Source of the DNA: Pseudomonadota bacterium
Lineage (GTDB): Bacteria; Desulfobacterota; Desulfarculia; Desulfarculales; Desulfarculaceae
DNA length: 64,000 nucleotides
Direction: 5' to 3'
Assembly: GCA_018896025.1 (NCBI GenBank)
Contig: JAHIND010000031.1
Coordinates: 53,497-117,496, forward strand
The notes under the pieces were generated by a model, which was not told where the DNA came from, did no database searches, and worked only from the letters and a program-made list of their open reading frames with translations. The translations under genes were made by a program, and so were the position numbers. Below are positions 34,873 to 42,889 of the stretch, piece after piece (within the stretch, counting starts at the first letter, position 1; each line of letters begins with the position of its first letter).

Positions 34873-35169
34873 CTAGTGTTCCACGTGACCGGCGCTTTTA
34901 CCCAGGTCCAGGCCCACGTGGCTCATGATCAGGTCCATGAGCAGGCCCAGGGACACGCCCAGGGCGGAGGTGATCACCACCGCCCAGGTGGCGAATATCC
35001 ACATATCCTGGTTGTAAAGCGTGGCCAGATAGAAGTTGAAGCCGCTCAGAGCCCTGGTGTCGGCCACCACCACCAGCTCGGTGGCCGCGCCTCCCCCGGC
35101 CCAGACCCAGGCGGGCAACAGGCTCAACAGGGCGGTGACCAGACTCCCCACCGCTAGTTTCCTAACCAT
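34873..35169 (-). CDS. Small two-helix membrane protein (resembles the DVU0150-type family)
   Basis: 98 residues. It has an N-terminal signal or helix (residues 5-24, ending AWAGGG), a middle segment TELVVVADTRALSGFNFYLATLYN, a second helix (~54-80) and a short His-containing tail. The Asp-Thr-Arg segment and layout recall small membrane proteins annotated near TauE genes in sulfate reducers; this is from memory and uncertain. AGGGAGAAGG precedes the ATG. It is the first gene of the eight-gene run, downstream of the palindrome at 35291-35308. Confidence 0.7.
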   Translation of the reverse strand: MVRKLAVGSLVTALLSLLPAWVWAGGGAATELVVVADTRALSGFNFYLATLYNQDMWIFATWAVVITSALGVSLGLLMDLIMSHVGLDLGKSAGHVEH

Positions 35170-35290
35170 AACCCTTCTCCCTCACTAAGTTTTTGCCCTT
35201 TAGTCCGCTTTGGCCCCGCCGGACCCCGTGGGCCGGGCAGAACTTTTTGCTCATGGCTAACAGTTAAGGGCATTGGGGGTGGGAGGGTAA

Positions 35291-35308
35291 ATGAGGTGGA
35301 CACCTCAT
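35291..35308. promoter_or_regulatory. Perfect 18-bp palindrome, candidate operator
   Basis: ATGAGGTGGACACCTCAT is a perfect dyad with 8-bp arms and a GA centre, 122 bases upstream of the first gene of the eight-gene run. It is well suited to a dimeric regulator such as the NarL-type protein encoded just upstream, but no consensus was recognised. Confidence 0.45.
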
Positions 35309-35392
35309 AGAGGGCGTGCTTAGGCACTAAAAGTGTGGGGGGAAATACCCTGCCCCGTAGGTGCAATCACCATGGAGCCTGGGCAAGTCACA

Positions 35393-35411
35393 CCACCGGC
35401 AGAGCCGGTGG
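35393..35411. other. Strong short hairpin
   Basis: An 8-bp stem (CCACCGGC 35393-35400 with GCCGGTGG 35404-35411) has a 3-base loop. It lies in the same intergenic region; there is no U-run on either strand, so its role is unknown. Confidence 0.4.
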
Positions 35412-35510
35412 CAAACAGACCTAAACGGTAAACAGGTTAAGTTTTAAGGGGTTAATGGATTGAGTAGAGAATCGCGGGCGCAAGGATATTCGGCGAGTTC
35501 ACCCTGGCGA

Positions 35511-35550
35511 GCAGAGATTGCTTCGTCGCTACGCGACTCGCAACGACAAG
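35511..35550. repeat. TTGCTTCGTCGC-type palindromic repeat
   Basis: The stretch contains AGATTGCTTCGTCGCTACGC with a GTCGC/GCGAC hairpin and outer TTGC/GCAA arms. It resembles a dispersed intergenic repeat seen in many unrelated bacterial genomes. Only one copy is in the window, so repetition here is not shown. Confidence 0.45.
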
Positions 35551-35594
35551 GGACGAGTTCTTTTTTTGTCTTAACGGTTAAAAGAGAGCCTCAG

Positions 35595-35735
35595 CGGCAC
35601 AGCCAGGGGGTCGCGGGCAAGGCATCCGAGCGGCGACGGCCGCAGGCGTAGCCTGAGCTACGTCGAGGCCGGAGCCGGGAGGCAACGCAGCCCCCGGCCG
35701 CCTGGCGAAGCCGCCCGCCGCCTGGCGAAGCCGCC
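35595..35735. repeat. Dispersed repeat core, copy B (no inverted arms)
   Basis: It shares CGGCACAGCCAG, GCCGCAGGCGTAGCC and CTACGTCGAGGC in order with copies A and C, but lacks the 24-nt arms. Its right end is a 20-bp tandem duplication (GCCGCCTGGCGAAGCCGCC at 35697-35715 and 35717-35735) that abuts the stop codon of the NarL-type gene. Confidence 0.65.
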
Positions 35736-36413
35736 TTAGCGTCCCCAGGTGTCCGGGTCCACTAGTCCCGTGGCTAAAGCGTATTTCACCAGGCCGATGA
35801 CGTCGCGGCGGCCCAGCTTGGACATGATCTTGGCGCGGTGGTTGTCCACCGTCTTGGGGCTGAGGAAGAGCTTTTCGGCGATCTGCTTGTTGGAGAAGCC
35901 TTCCACCACCAGGGAGAGAATCTGGCGTTCGCGGTCGGTAAGGGTCTCGCCGCCACCGCCGGCGGCCGGCTCGCTAGCGGAGGGCATCTTGACGAACTCG
36001 TCCACGATGTGCCCGGCCACCGGTGAATCCAGGTAGCTGTCCCCGTCCAGCACCGCCTGCACCGCGTCCAGGAGTTTTTCACCGGCCGAGTCCTTGAGTA
36101 CATAGCCCCTGGCCCCGGCCTTGAGCGCCTCCATGATGAAGGTCTTGCGCGAGTGAACGCTCAGTATCACCACCCGGATATCGGGGAACTCCTTGGTCAG
36201 TTCCCTGGTCATGTCGATGCCGTTCATCTCGGGCATGGTGATGTCGGTGACGACCACGTCGGGCCGGAGCTTGCTGATCAGGGCCAGGCCTTCCAGGCCG
36301 TTGGCCGCCTCGCCCACCACCTCCAGGGCGGGGTTTGACGCCAACACCTGTTTGATGCCCTCGCGCACGATGCCGTGATCGTCGCAAATCACCACGCTAT
36401 GCTTTTGGCTCAT
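35736..36413 (-). CDS. NarL/FixJ-family LuxR-type response regulator
   Basis: 225 residues. The receiver has Asp11/Asp12, phospho-acceptor Asp57, Ser in ILSVHSR and Lys in VLKDSA. The C-terminal LuxR HTH spans about 155-215 (LTDRERQILSLVVEGFSNKQIAEKLFLSPKTVDNHRAKIMSKL). It overlaps the upstream kinase stop by 4 bases and is its certain partner. The eight-gene run begins 567 bases downstream on the same strand and is a plausible target; that is inference. Confidence 0.94.
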   Translation of the reverse strand: MSQKHSVVICDDHGIVREGIKQVLASNPALEVVGEAANGLEGLALISKLRPDVVVTDITMPEMNGIDMTRELTKEFPDIRVVILSVHSRKTFIMEALKAGARGYVLKDSAGEKLLDAVQAVLDGDSYLDSPVAGHIVDEFVKMPSASEPAAGGGGETLTDRERQILSLVVEGFSNKQIAEKLFLSPKTVDNHRAKIMSKLGRRDVIGLVKYALATGLVDPDTWGR

Positions 36414-38455
36414 GCCTGACCTCCGGGTTGCACCTCGGCCACCAAAACGGTGCCCTGGGTGGAGGTCTTTATGGTAAGCCGACCGCCCACCAGGTTCAAG
36501 CGCTCATGCATGCCCAAAAGCCCCAAACGGCTTCCCCCGCCCTGTTCCAGGATTTGCTCCACATCGAATCCCCGCCCGAAGTCGCGCACCTCGGCCCGGA
36601 TCAGGCCGTCGCGGGCGCTCAGGCTCACCTCGGCCTTGGTGCTCTGGGAGTGCTTGATGACGTTGGTGAGCGCCTCCTGCACGAAGCGGAACAGGGTGGT
36701 CTTCACCGCCGGGCCCAGGGCCCGGTCGTCGATCTTTTCCAGATGAGAGGTAATCGAAAGCACCCCGTCCTCGGACAGGCTCTCGCACAGGTCGGTGAGG
36801 GCGGCGGTTAGTCCGAAGTTGTCCAAAATGGCCGGGCGCAGACGATAGGCCAACGAGCGGCTGCGATCCATGACCTCCTGGGTGAGGCGGATGAGCCGGT
36901 CCAGGTCGGGCCGCACCTTCTCGTGATTGCGGGCCAGGGTTTGCAGGCCGATCTTGAGGGCCGAGAGCACCTGGCCCATCTCGTCGTGCAGGTCCAGGGC
37001 CAGGCGCTTGCGCTCCTCCTCCTGGGCGTTGATGAGCTGGCCGGACAGCTCGCGCACCCGGCGCTCGGCCAACACCTGCTGGGTGACGTCGCGGGCCACT
37101 CCCCGGCGGCCCAGGCTGCGGCCTCGGGCGTCGCTGAGCCCCCGGGAGTGGAGGGAGAGCCAGCGCACCCGGCCGTCGGCGGTCTGGTGCCTCAGCGCCA
37201 GGATGCTCATGGGCTCGTCCTGCTCGGTGCGGGCCTTTTGCTGGTCGTACTTGGGCCGGTCCTGGGGCAGCACGAACTCCCGCTGGGTGCGCCCCAGCAT
37301 CTCGCCCGGCTGATAGCCCAAGACCCCTTCCACCGCCCGGCTGACAAAGGTGTAGCGCCCGTCCTGGTCCAGCTCGAACACCACATCCGGCAAATCCTGC
37401 ACCAGGCTGAGGTAGCGCTGGGTGGAGACCTCCAGGTCGGCGGTGCGCTCGGCCACCAAGGCCTCCAGGTGGCGGGCCTCGCCCTTGATGCTCACCAGGC
37501 GGCGCTCCTGGGCCCGGTAGCGGGTGAACAAGAGGCCGCCCAAAAAGATCAGGCAGCACAAGAGCAGGGCCAGGAACAGGAAGATGCTGCGGAACATGGC
37601 CCGGTTGGGGGCCATGGCCGTCTGGTAGTCGTGCATGACCACCACGCTCCAGCCCGAGGCGGCCACCGCGGCCACCGCCGCGAAGACCCGCTCGCCGCCG
37701 GCGGGCAGGCTGGCCACCCCGGCCCAGTGGTGCTGCTTGGGGTTCAGATGCCGCCGCACCTGGGAGGCCATGTCCTCCAGGGCCCCGGCGGGCAGCTCGG
37801 CCTTGGCCAGACCGGCGGCCACCACCCGACCCTCCTGGTCGAACAAAAAGTAGGTGCGCCCCGGCCGGGCGGCCAACTGGCTGAAGAAGTTTTTCCAGAA
37901 AGCGGGAGGCTGGGTCACCCCCAGGTAGGCGGCGGTCTTGCCGTCCGGGCTCACCACCGGCACCGAGAGCACCAGGCAGGGCCCCACCGGGCCGCAGCGG
38001 CCCGGCTCCAGGCCCGACACCCATGGCGCGGGCGGCAGCACCCCCACCGGGGGCAGCTTCACTTCCCCGCCCACCGTGGGCACCCGGGCCATGTAGCGGC
38101 CCTCGGGGTCCACCAAAAACGCCGAGTTGGTCTGGGGGCCCATGGCCAGGACCGGCTGCAGAAAAGAGGACAGAGCCGCAAGGTCATTGTCGGCCAGGGC
38201 CCGGCGCAAGCGGTCCCGGGAGGCGATGACCCCCAACAGGTTGAGCAGGCCATCCTGCTGCTCGGAGATGAAGCGCGAGGCGGTCTCGGCCTGGACCAGG
38301 TTGGCCTCCAGGTTTTCGCGGAGCGCCTGTTCCTGGATGGTCCCGAACACGGCCAGGGAATAGACCGCGCCCAGGAGGATCACCGCGAACAGAGCGCCGT
38401 AGCCCACCCATTGGCTGCGCCGCGCCGAGCCTCCGGAAACTTTTTTGCCTGACAA
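36410..38455 (-). CDS. NarX/DesK-type sensor histidine kinase with periplasmic sensor and PAS
   Basis: 681 residues. Membrane helices at about 17-38 and 287-312 enclose a ~250-residue Cache-like sensor domain (NSAFLVDPEGRYMARVP, TYFLFDQEGRVVAAG). A PAS domain follows (~345-460, DLPDVVFELDQDGRYTFVSRAVEGVLGY). The HisKA_3 dimerisation box is RLALDLHDEMGQVLSALK with His490. The HATPase end has QEALTNVIKHSQ and SRLGLLGMHERL. It phosphorylates the LuxR-type regulator encoded by the overlapping next gene. The stimulus is unknown. Confidence 0.93.
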   Translation of the reverse strand: MSGKKVSGGSARRSQWVGYGALFAVILLGAVYSLAVFGTIQEQALRENLEANLVQAETASRFISEQQDGLLNLLGVIASRDRLRRALADNDLAALSSFLQPVLAMGPQTNSAFLVDPEGRYMARVPTVGGEVKLPPVGVLPPAPWVSGLEPGRCGPVGPCLVLSVPVVSPDGKTAAYLGVTQPPAFWKNFFSQLAARPGRTYFLFDQEGRVVAAGLAKAELPAGALEDMASQVRRHLNPKQHHWAGVASLPAGGERVFAAVAAVAASGWSVVVMHDYQTAMAPNRAMFRSIFLFLALLLCCLIFLGGLLFTRYRAQERRLVSIKGEARHLEALVAERTADLEVSTQRYLSLVQDLPDVVFELDQDGRYTFVSRAVEGVLGYQPGEMLGRTQREFVLPQDRPKYDQQKARTEQDEPMSILALRHQTADGRVRWLSLHSRGLSDARGRSLGRRGVARDVTQQVLAERRVRELSGQLINAQEEERKRLALDLHDEMGQVLSALKIGLQTLARNHEKVRPDLDRLIRLTQEVMDRSRSLAYRLRPAILDNFGLTAALTDLCESLSEDGVLSITSHLEKIDDRALGPAVKTTLFRFVQEALTNVIKHSQSTKAEVSLSARDGLIRAEVRDFGRGFDVEQILEQGGGSRLGLLGMHERLNLVGGRLTIKTSTQGTVLVAEVQPGGQA

Positions 38456-38562
38456 AATACCACCTCCCAGCGCGGAGCCGGGGGCGATGTGCCCCGCGCC
38501 GCCCCAATATATAACGCGGCGGCCCCCGACCCCAAGCTTATTGCTGGGGGACGGGGACCGGC

Positions 38563-41500
38563 TCAGGCGCTTGGGGCCACCCCCAACTTTTTGCGGTACA
38601 GGGCGTAGTAGGCCACCGGCACCACCAAAAGGCTGAACATGGTGGAGGCGGCCAGGCCGAAGATGAGGGCCCAGGCCAGGCCCGAGAAGACGGGGTCCAG
38701 GGTGATGGGCCAGGCTCCCAGGGCGGTGGTGGCGGCGGTGAGCATGATGGGCCGAAAGCGCACCGCCCCGCTGGCCAGGATGGCTTCCTGGAAGGGAAGT
38801 CCTTCGTCGAGCTGGTTGTGCACGAACTCGATCAAGACCACCGAGTTGCGGATGACTATGCCCCCCAGGGCGATCATGCCGATCATGCTGGTGGCGGTGA
38901 AAAAGATGGGGTTGGGAAACCCGGCCACCGGGGAGGAGCCCAAGAGGTTCAGCAGCCAGAAGCCGGGCATGATGCCCAACAGGGTCAGGGGGATGGCCAC
39001 CATGAGTAGCGGCGGCACCAAAAAGCTGCCGGTCTGCACCACCAGCAATATGAATATCCCCACCAGGGCCGCGCCAAAGGCCAGGCCCAGGTCGCGGAAC
39101 ACCCTAAGGGTGATGTGCCACTCTCCCTCGCCGTCCCAGGACACCTTCACCCCCGGCGGCAGGTTCACCTCGGCCAGCCGGGCCTCCAGATCCAGGATGG
39201 CCGTGGCCGGGGAGCGCCCGGCCAGCTCGGCGTAGACCATCACCACCGGCCTGAGGTCCTTGTGCATCACCGGCTGCTCACTGTCCATCTGGCGGAAGCG
39301 GCCCAATTCGCCCAGGGGCACGCTGCCTCCCTGGGCCGTGGCCAGGGGAAGCTGGCTCAGCTCGTCCAGGCTGGAGCGAGCCAGGCGGGGCAGGATGATG
39401 CGCACCGGCAAGGGCTGGCGCTCATGCTCCGGGTGCACCGCCGCCGTCTGGTCCCCGCCCATGGCCAGGCGCAGGGTTTCCACGATCTGCCGGGTGCTTA
39501 TCCCGTGCAGGCCCGCCTTTTCCTTGTCCACCACAAAGTCCCAGCGGGGGTGCACCGCCTCGCTGGAGTCGTCGATGTCCACCACCAGCGACTCGGCTCC
39601 CATGACCCGGCGCACCATCTTGGCGCCTTTTATCAGGTCCGCGTAGGGACCGCCGGGGCGGCCGTAGACCTCGGCCACCACCGTGGCCAACACCGGCGGG
39701 CCCGGCGGCAGCTCCACCAGCTTGAGGTTCACCCCGTAGCGGCGGGCGATGGCGGTGAGGTCGGCGCGCAGGCGCAGAAGTATCTCGTGGCTCTGCTGCT
39801 CCCGCTGGTCCTTGGGAGCCAGGTTCACCCGGATGTCGGCCACGTTGCCGCCCCGGCGCAGGTAGTAGTGGCGCACCATGCCGTTGAAGTCCATGGGCGA
39901 GGCCGAGCCCACCTGGGAGGTGTAGTTCACCACCTCGGGCACTCCGGCCAAGTAGGACTCAAAGGCCCGCACCGCCCGGTCGGTGCCCTCCAAGGTGGTG
40001 CCCTCGGGCAGGTCCAGCACCAGTTGAAACTCGTTCTTGTTGTCAAAGGGCAGCATCTTCACCGGCACCAGGCGCAGGGCCACCAGGGACACCGAGGCCA
40101 TGAGCGCCACCACGATGCCCAGACCCATGGCCCAGCGCAATGAGCGGCGCTGTAAAAACGGGCGCACCACCGCCCCGTAGGCCCGCCGCAGGGTTGGAGA
40201 AGTGACGTCCTTGGGTGGCGCGGGTTCTTTCCCGGCCCCCGGTCCGGACGGAGCCAGGCGCTTGAGCAGGTGGTAGCTGAGCCAAGGGACCACGGTCAGG
40301 GCCCACAGGGTGCTGAAGGTCACGGTCAGCGGCACGTTGGCGGCCATGGGGGCCATGTAGGGGCCCATCATGCCGGTGATGAAAAACATGGGCGCGAAGC
40401 TGACGATGATAGCCAGGGTGGACATGATCACCGGAGGCATCACCTCGTTCACCGCTACCAGGGTGGCCGTCAGGGGATCGCGCTTGCCCATGCGGATGTG
40501 GCGCTGGATGTTGTCCACGTTGATGATGGGGTCGTCCACCACCAAACCCAGGGAGAGGATCAGGGCGAACATGGTCACCCGGTTGATGGTGTAGCCGAAC
40601 AGATAGTTGACGAACAGGGCCATGGCAAAGGACAGGGGCACGGCCACGGCCACGATGAGGGCCTCGCGCCAACCCAGGGTGAAGGCCAACAGGGCCACCA
40701 CGGTGAGCACCGCGAAGAACAACGAATTCATCAGCTCGTCGCTCTTGGTCTGAGCGGTTTTGCCATAGTTGCGGGTTACGGTAAGCCCCACTTCGGGGGG
40801 TAATATCTCCTGCCTGAGCCTCTCGGCCCGGTCCAGGATCTCCTGGGCCACGCTGACCGCGTTGGTCCCCCGCTTTTTGGCCAGGGCGATGGTCACCGCG
40901 TTTTGGGCCGGCCCATCCTGGGGCAGGCCCTGCTGCTCCAGCCACAAACGCCCGAAGCCGATGCGGCTGTAGGTGATGGGCTCGGCCGGGCCGTCCTTCA
41001 CCTGGGCCACGTCGCGCAGGTACACCGGGCGGCCCTGGTGCACCCCCACCACCAGCTCGCCCACCTGGCGGGGGCTGGTGAGAAAAGAATCGCTGGTGAG
41101 CTGGTAGTTGTGCCCAGCCTGGTCGAAGCTCCCGGCCAAGGCCGCGGCGTCGGCCCCGCTCAGGGCCCGGCGCACCGCCAGCAAGGTGAGCCCGTGGGCG
41201 GCCAGGGCCTGGGGCAAAAGCTCCACCCGCACCTGGCGGGGACGCCCGCCCACGATGCCGGTGCGCGAAATGTCGGGCACCTGGGAGAGGTAGAAGAGCA
41301 TCTCCTCGGCCATGCGCCTGAGCTCATAGTCGGAGTAGGTAGTTGAGTGCAGGGTCAGGCTGACTATGGGTACGTCGTCGATCTCCACCGGCTTGATCAC
41401 CCAACCCTTGACCAGAGGAGGCACGGTGTCGATGTTCATGGCGATCTTGTTGTAGAGCTTGACCAGGGAGCGCTCCCGGTCCTGGCCCACGAAGAAGCGC

Positions 41501-41823
41501 ACCGTGACCACCGCCTGGCCCCGGCGGGACTGGGAGTAGACGTGCTCCACCCCGTCGATCTGCCACAGCAAGCGCTCCAGGGGAGTGGTGACCAGGCGCT
41601 CCACCTCGGCGGCGGAGGCTCCCGGCGCGCTGACCATGACGTCGGCCAGGGGCACCACGATCTGGGGCTCTTCCTCGCGAGGGGTGAGCATGACCGCCGC
41701 CACGCCCAGGGCCACGGCCAGAATCATCAACAAGATCGATAGCTGGCCGGAGACAAAGGGGCGCACCATGCGGGCCATGAAGCCCAGGCGCGGTTCTCCG
41801 GATTCCGGTTGGTTAGCGGCCAT
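38563..41823 (-). CDS. RND-family efflux transporter (inner-membrane pump)
   Basis: 1086 residues, full RND length with twelve expected helices and two large periplasmic loops. The central helix carries the proton-relay aspartates in LGLVVDDPIINVDNIQRH. An RND proline/glycine motif (FFITGMMGPYMAPMAANVPL) follows, and the second half repeats the pattern (GGIVIRNSVVLIEFVHNQL). It overlaps the upstream adaptor gene by 11 bases. With the adaptor and TolC-like protein it forms a tripartite exporter; drugs, solvents or metals are all possible cargoes. Confidence 0.94.
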   Translation of the reverse strand: MAANQPESGEPRLGFMARMVRPFVSGQLSILLMILAVALGVAAVMLTPREEEPQIVVPLADVMVSAPGASAAEVERLVTTPLERLLWQIDGVEHVYSQSRRGQAVVTVRFFVGQDRERSLVKLYNKIAMNIDTVPPLVKGWVIKPVEIDDVPIVSLTLHSTTYSDYELRRMAEEMLFYLSQVPDISRTGIVGGRPRQVRVELLPQALAAHGLTLLAVRRALSGADAAALAGSFDQAGHNYQLTSDSFLTSPRQVGELVVGVHQGRPVYLRDVAQVKDGPAEPITYSRIGFGRLWLEQQGLPQDGPAQNAVTIALAKKRGTNAVSVAQEILDRAERLRQEILPPEVGLTVTRNYGKTAQTKSDELMNSLFFAVLTVVALLAFTLGWREALIVAVAVPLSFAMALFVNYLFGYTINRVTMFALILSLGLVVDDPIINVDNIQRHIRMGKRDPLTATLVAVNEVMPPVIMSTLAIIVSFAPMFFITGMMGPYMAPMAANVPLTVTFSTLWALTVVPWLSYHLLKRLAPSGPGAGKEPAPPKDVTSPTLRRAYGAVVRPFLQRRSLRWAMGLGIVVALMASVSLVALRLVPVKMLPFDNKNEFQLVLDLPEGTTLEGTDRAVRAFESYLAGVPEVVNYTSQVGSASPMDFNGMVRHYYLRRGGNVADIRVNLAPKDQREQQSHEILLRLRADLTAIARRYGVNLKLVELPPGPPVLATVVAEVYGRPGGPYADLIKGAKMVRRVMGAESLVVDIDDSSEAVHPRWDFVVDKEKAGLHGISTRQIVETLRLAMGGDQTAAVHPEHERQPLPVRIILPRLARSSLDELSQLPLATAQGGSVPLGELGRFRQMDSEQPVMHKDLRPVVMVYAELAGRSPATAILDLEARLAEVNLPPGVKVSWDGEGEWHITLRVFRDLGLAFGAALVGIFILLVVQTGSFLVPPLLMVAIPLTLLGIMPGFWLLNLLGSSPVAGFPNPIFFTATSMIGMIALGGIVIRNSVVLIEFVHNQLDEGLPFQEAILASGAVRFRPIMLTAATTALGAWPITLDPVFSGLAWALIFGLAASTMFSLLVVPVAYYALYRKKLGVAPSA

Positions 41824-42889
41824 GGCCCTCTGCCGGTATCAACAGCTCCTCGCCACCCTTCAGACCGGAAAGCACCTCCACCATATCGCCCTGGCTGCGG
41901 CCGGTGGTGACCATGACCCGCTGCCAGACACCATCTTGCTTGATGGTGACCATCTCCAACTGGCCCACCATCTGGATGGCCCTGGCTGGGATGAGCACCG
42001 CCGGGCGGCTGCCCACCGGGATGAGCAGGCGGCCGTACATGCCCGCGAACAGCTCCGGGGCCTGGGGTAGGCTCGCCTTTACCAAAAAGCTGCGGGTGGC
42101 CGGGTCAGCCGAGGGCACGATCTGCTCCACCTTGGCGGCGAGCTGTGTGCCCTGGGCGGGCAACTCCACCGTAAGTTCCTGGCCCGGCCGCACCCGGCCC
42201 ACCAGGCGCTCGGGCACCAGGGCCTCCAGGCGCAGGCCCTGGCCCGCCTCCATGAGCAGCAGGGGCCGTCCGGGCAGGGCCAGGTCGCCGGGTTCGGCCA
42301 AGCGCTTGAGCACCCGCCCGGCGACCGGGGCGCTCACCCTGGTGTAGCCCAGGGCCAAGGAGGCCTGCTCCACCTGGCGCTTGGCCTGGGCCTCTTGAGC
42401 CAAGGCCCGCTCCAGGCCTTCGGTGGCCTGCTCCATCTGGCGCTGGGTGGCCGCCTGTCCTTCGAGCAAACGCTTTACCCTCTGGTGCTCGGAGCGGACC
42501 CTTTGCACCACCGCCCTGGTCTCCACCAGGGCCTGGCGGGCCTGCTCCAGCCGGGCCTGGTACTCCCGGCCGTCCAGCACCACCAACTCCTGCTTTTCCT
42601 TGACCATCTGGCCGGGCTCCGCCTTGAGGGACAGGATGCGCCCCGGCACCCGGGCCTCCACCCTGATTTCGCTCACCGGGCGCAGGGTGCCCACGGCCTG
42701 GTAGTTCATCGGCAGATCCACCCGCTTGGCCTTGACTATCTCTCCCTTGGGCGCGGCCTGGGTCTGGGCCGCCACCCGCCCCGGCGCGATCTTGCCGAAG
42801 TCCAAGAAGCCGCCGGTGTAGAGGATCAGAGCCACCAGGGCCAGGCAGCCAGCCAAAACAGTAAGGAGCTTTAGACTCTTAGCGCGCAT
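41813..42889 (-). CDS. RND efflux periplasmic adaptor (membrane fusion protein)
   Basis: 358 residues. An N-terminal membrane anchor (about 8-27) includes a possible lipobox LAGC at Cys15. The order is MFP-typical: lipoyl half (VPGRILSLKAEPGQMVKEKQELVVLD), an alpha-helical hairpin of ~95 residues, second lipoyl half (SLALGYTRVSAPVAGRVLKRL), beta-barrel and membrane-proximal domains. It overlaps the TolC-like gene by 11 bases upstream and the pump gene by 11 bases downstream, so all three are tightly coupled. Confidence 0.93.
   Translation of the reverse strand: MRAKSLKLLTVLAGCLALVALILYTGGFLDFGKIAPGRVAAQTQAAPKGEIVKAKRVDLPMNYQAVGTLRPVSEIRVEARVPGRILSLKAEPGQMVKEKQELVVLDGREYQARLEQARQALVETRAVVQRVRSEHQRVKRLLEGQAATQRQMEQATEGLERALAQEAQAKRQVEQASLALGYTRVSAPVAGRVLKRLAEPGDLALPGRPLLLMEAGQGLRLEALVPERLVGRVRPGQELTVELPAQGTQLAAKVEQIVPSADPATRSFLVKASLPQAPELFAGMYGRLLIPVGSRPAVLIPARAIQMVGQLEMVTIKQDGVWQRVMVTTGRSQGDMVEVLSGLKGGEELLIPAEGHGR

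Larger units (their letters stand above)
35170..35735. other. 566-base non-coding region
   Basis: It separates the NarL-type regulator from the eight-gene run. It holds a perfect palindrome (35291-35308), a hairpin (35393-35411), a TTGCTTCGTCGC-type palindromic repeat (35511-35550), a T-run (35570-35577) and copy B of the dispersed core (35595-35735). The remaining bases carry no convincing gene or promoter match. Confidence 0.7.

Noticed and set aside
35697..35735. CRISPR-like tandem repeat
   Set aside because: Only two 19-20-bp units separated by one base, no spacers and no cas genes; it is a simple duplication at the end of repeat copy B.
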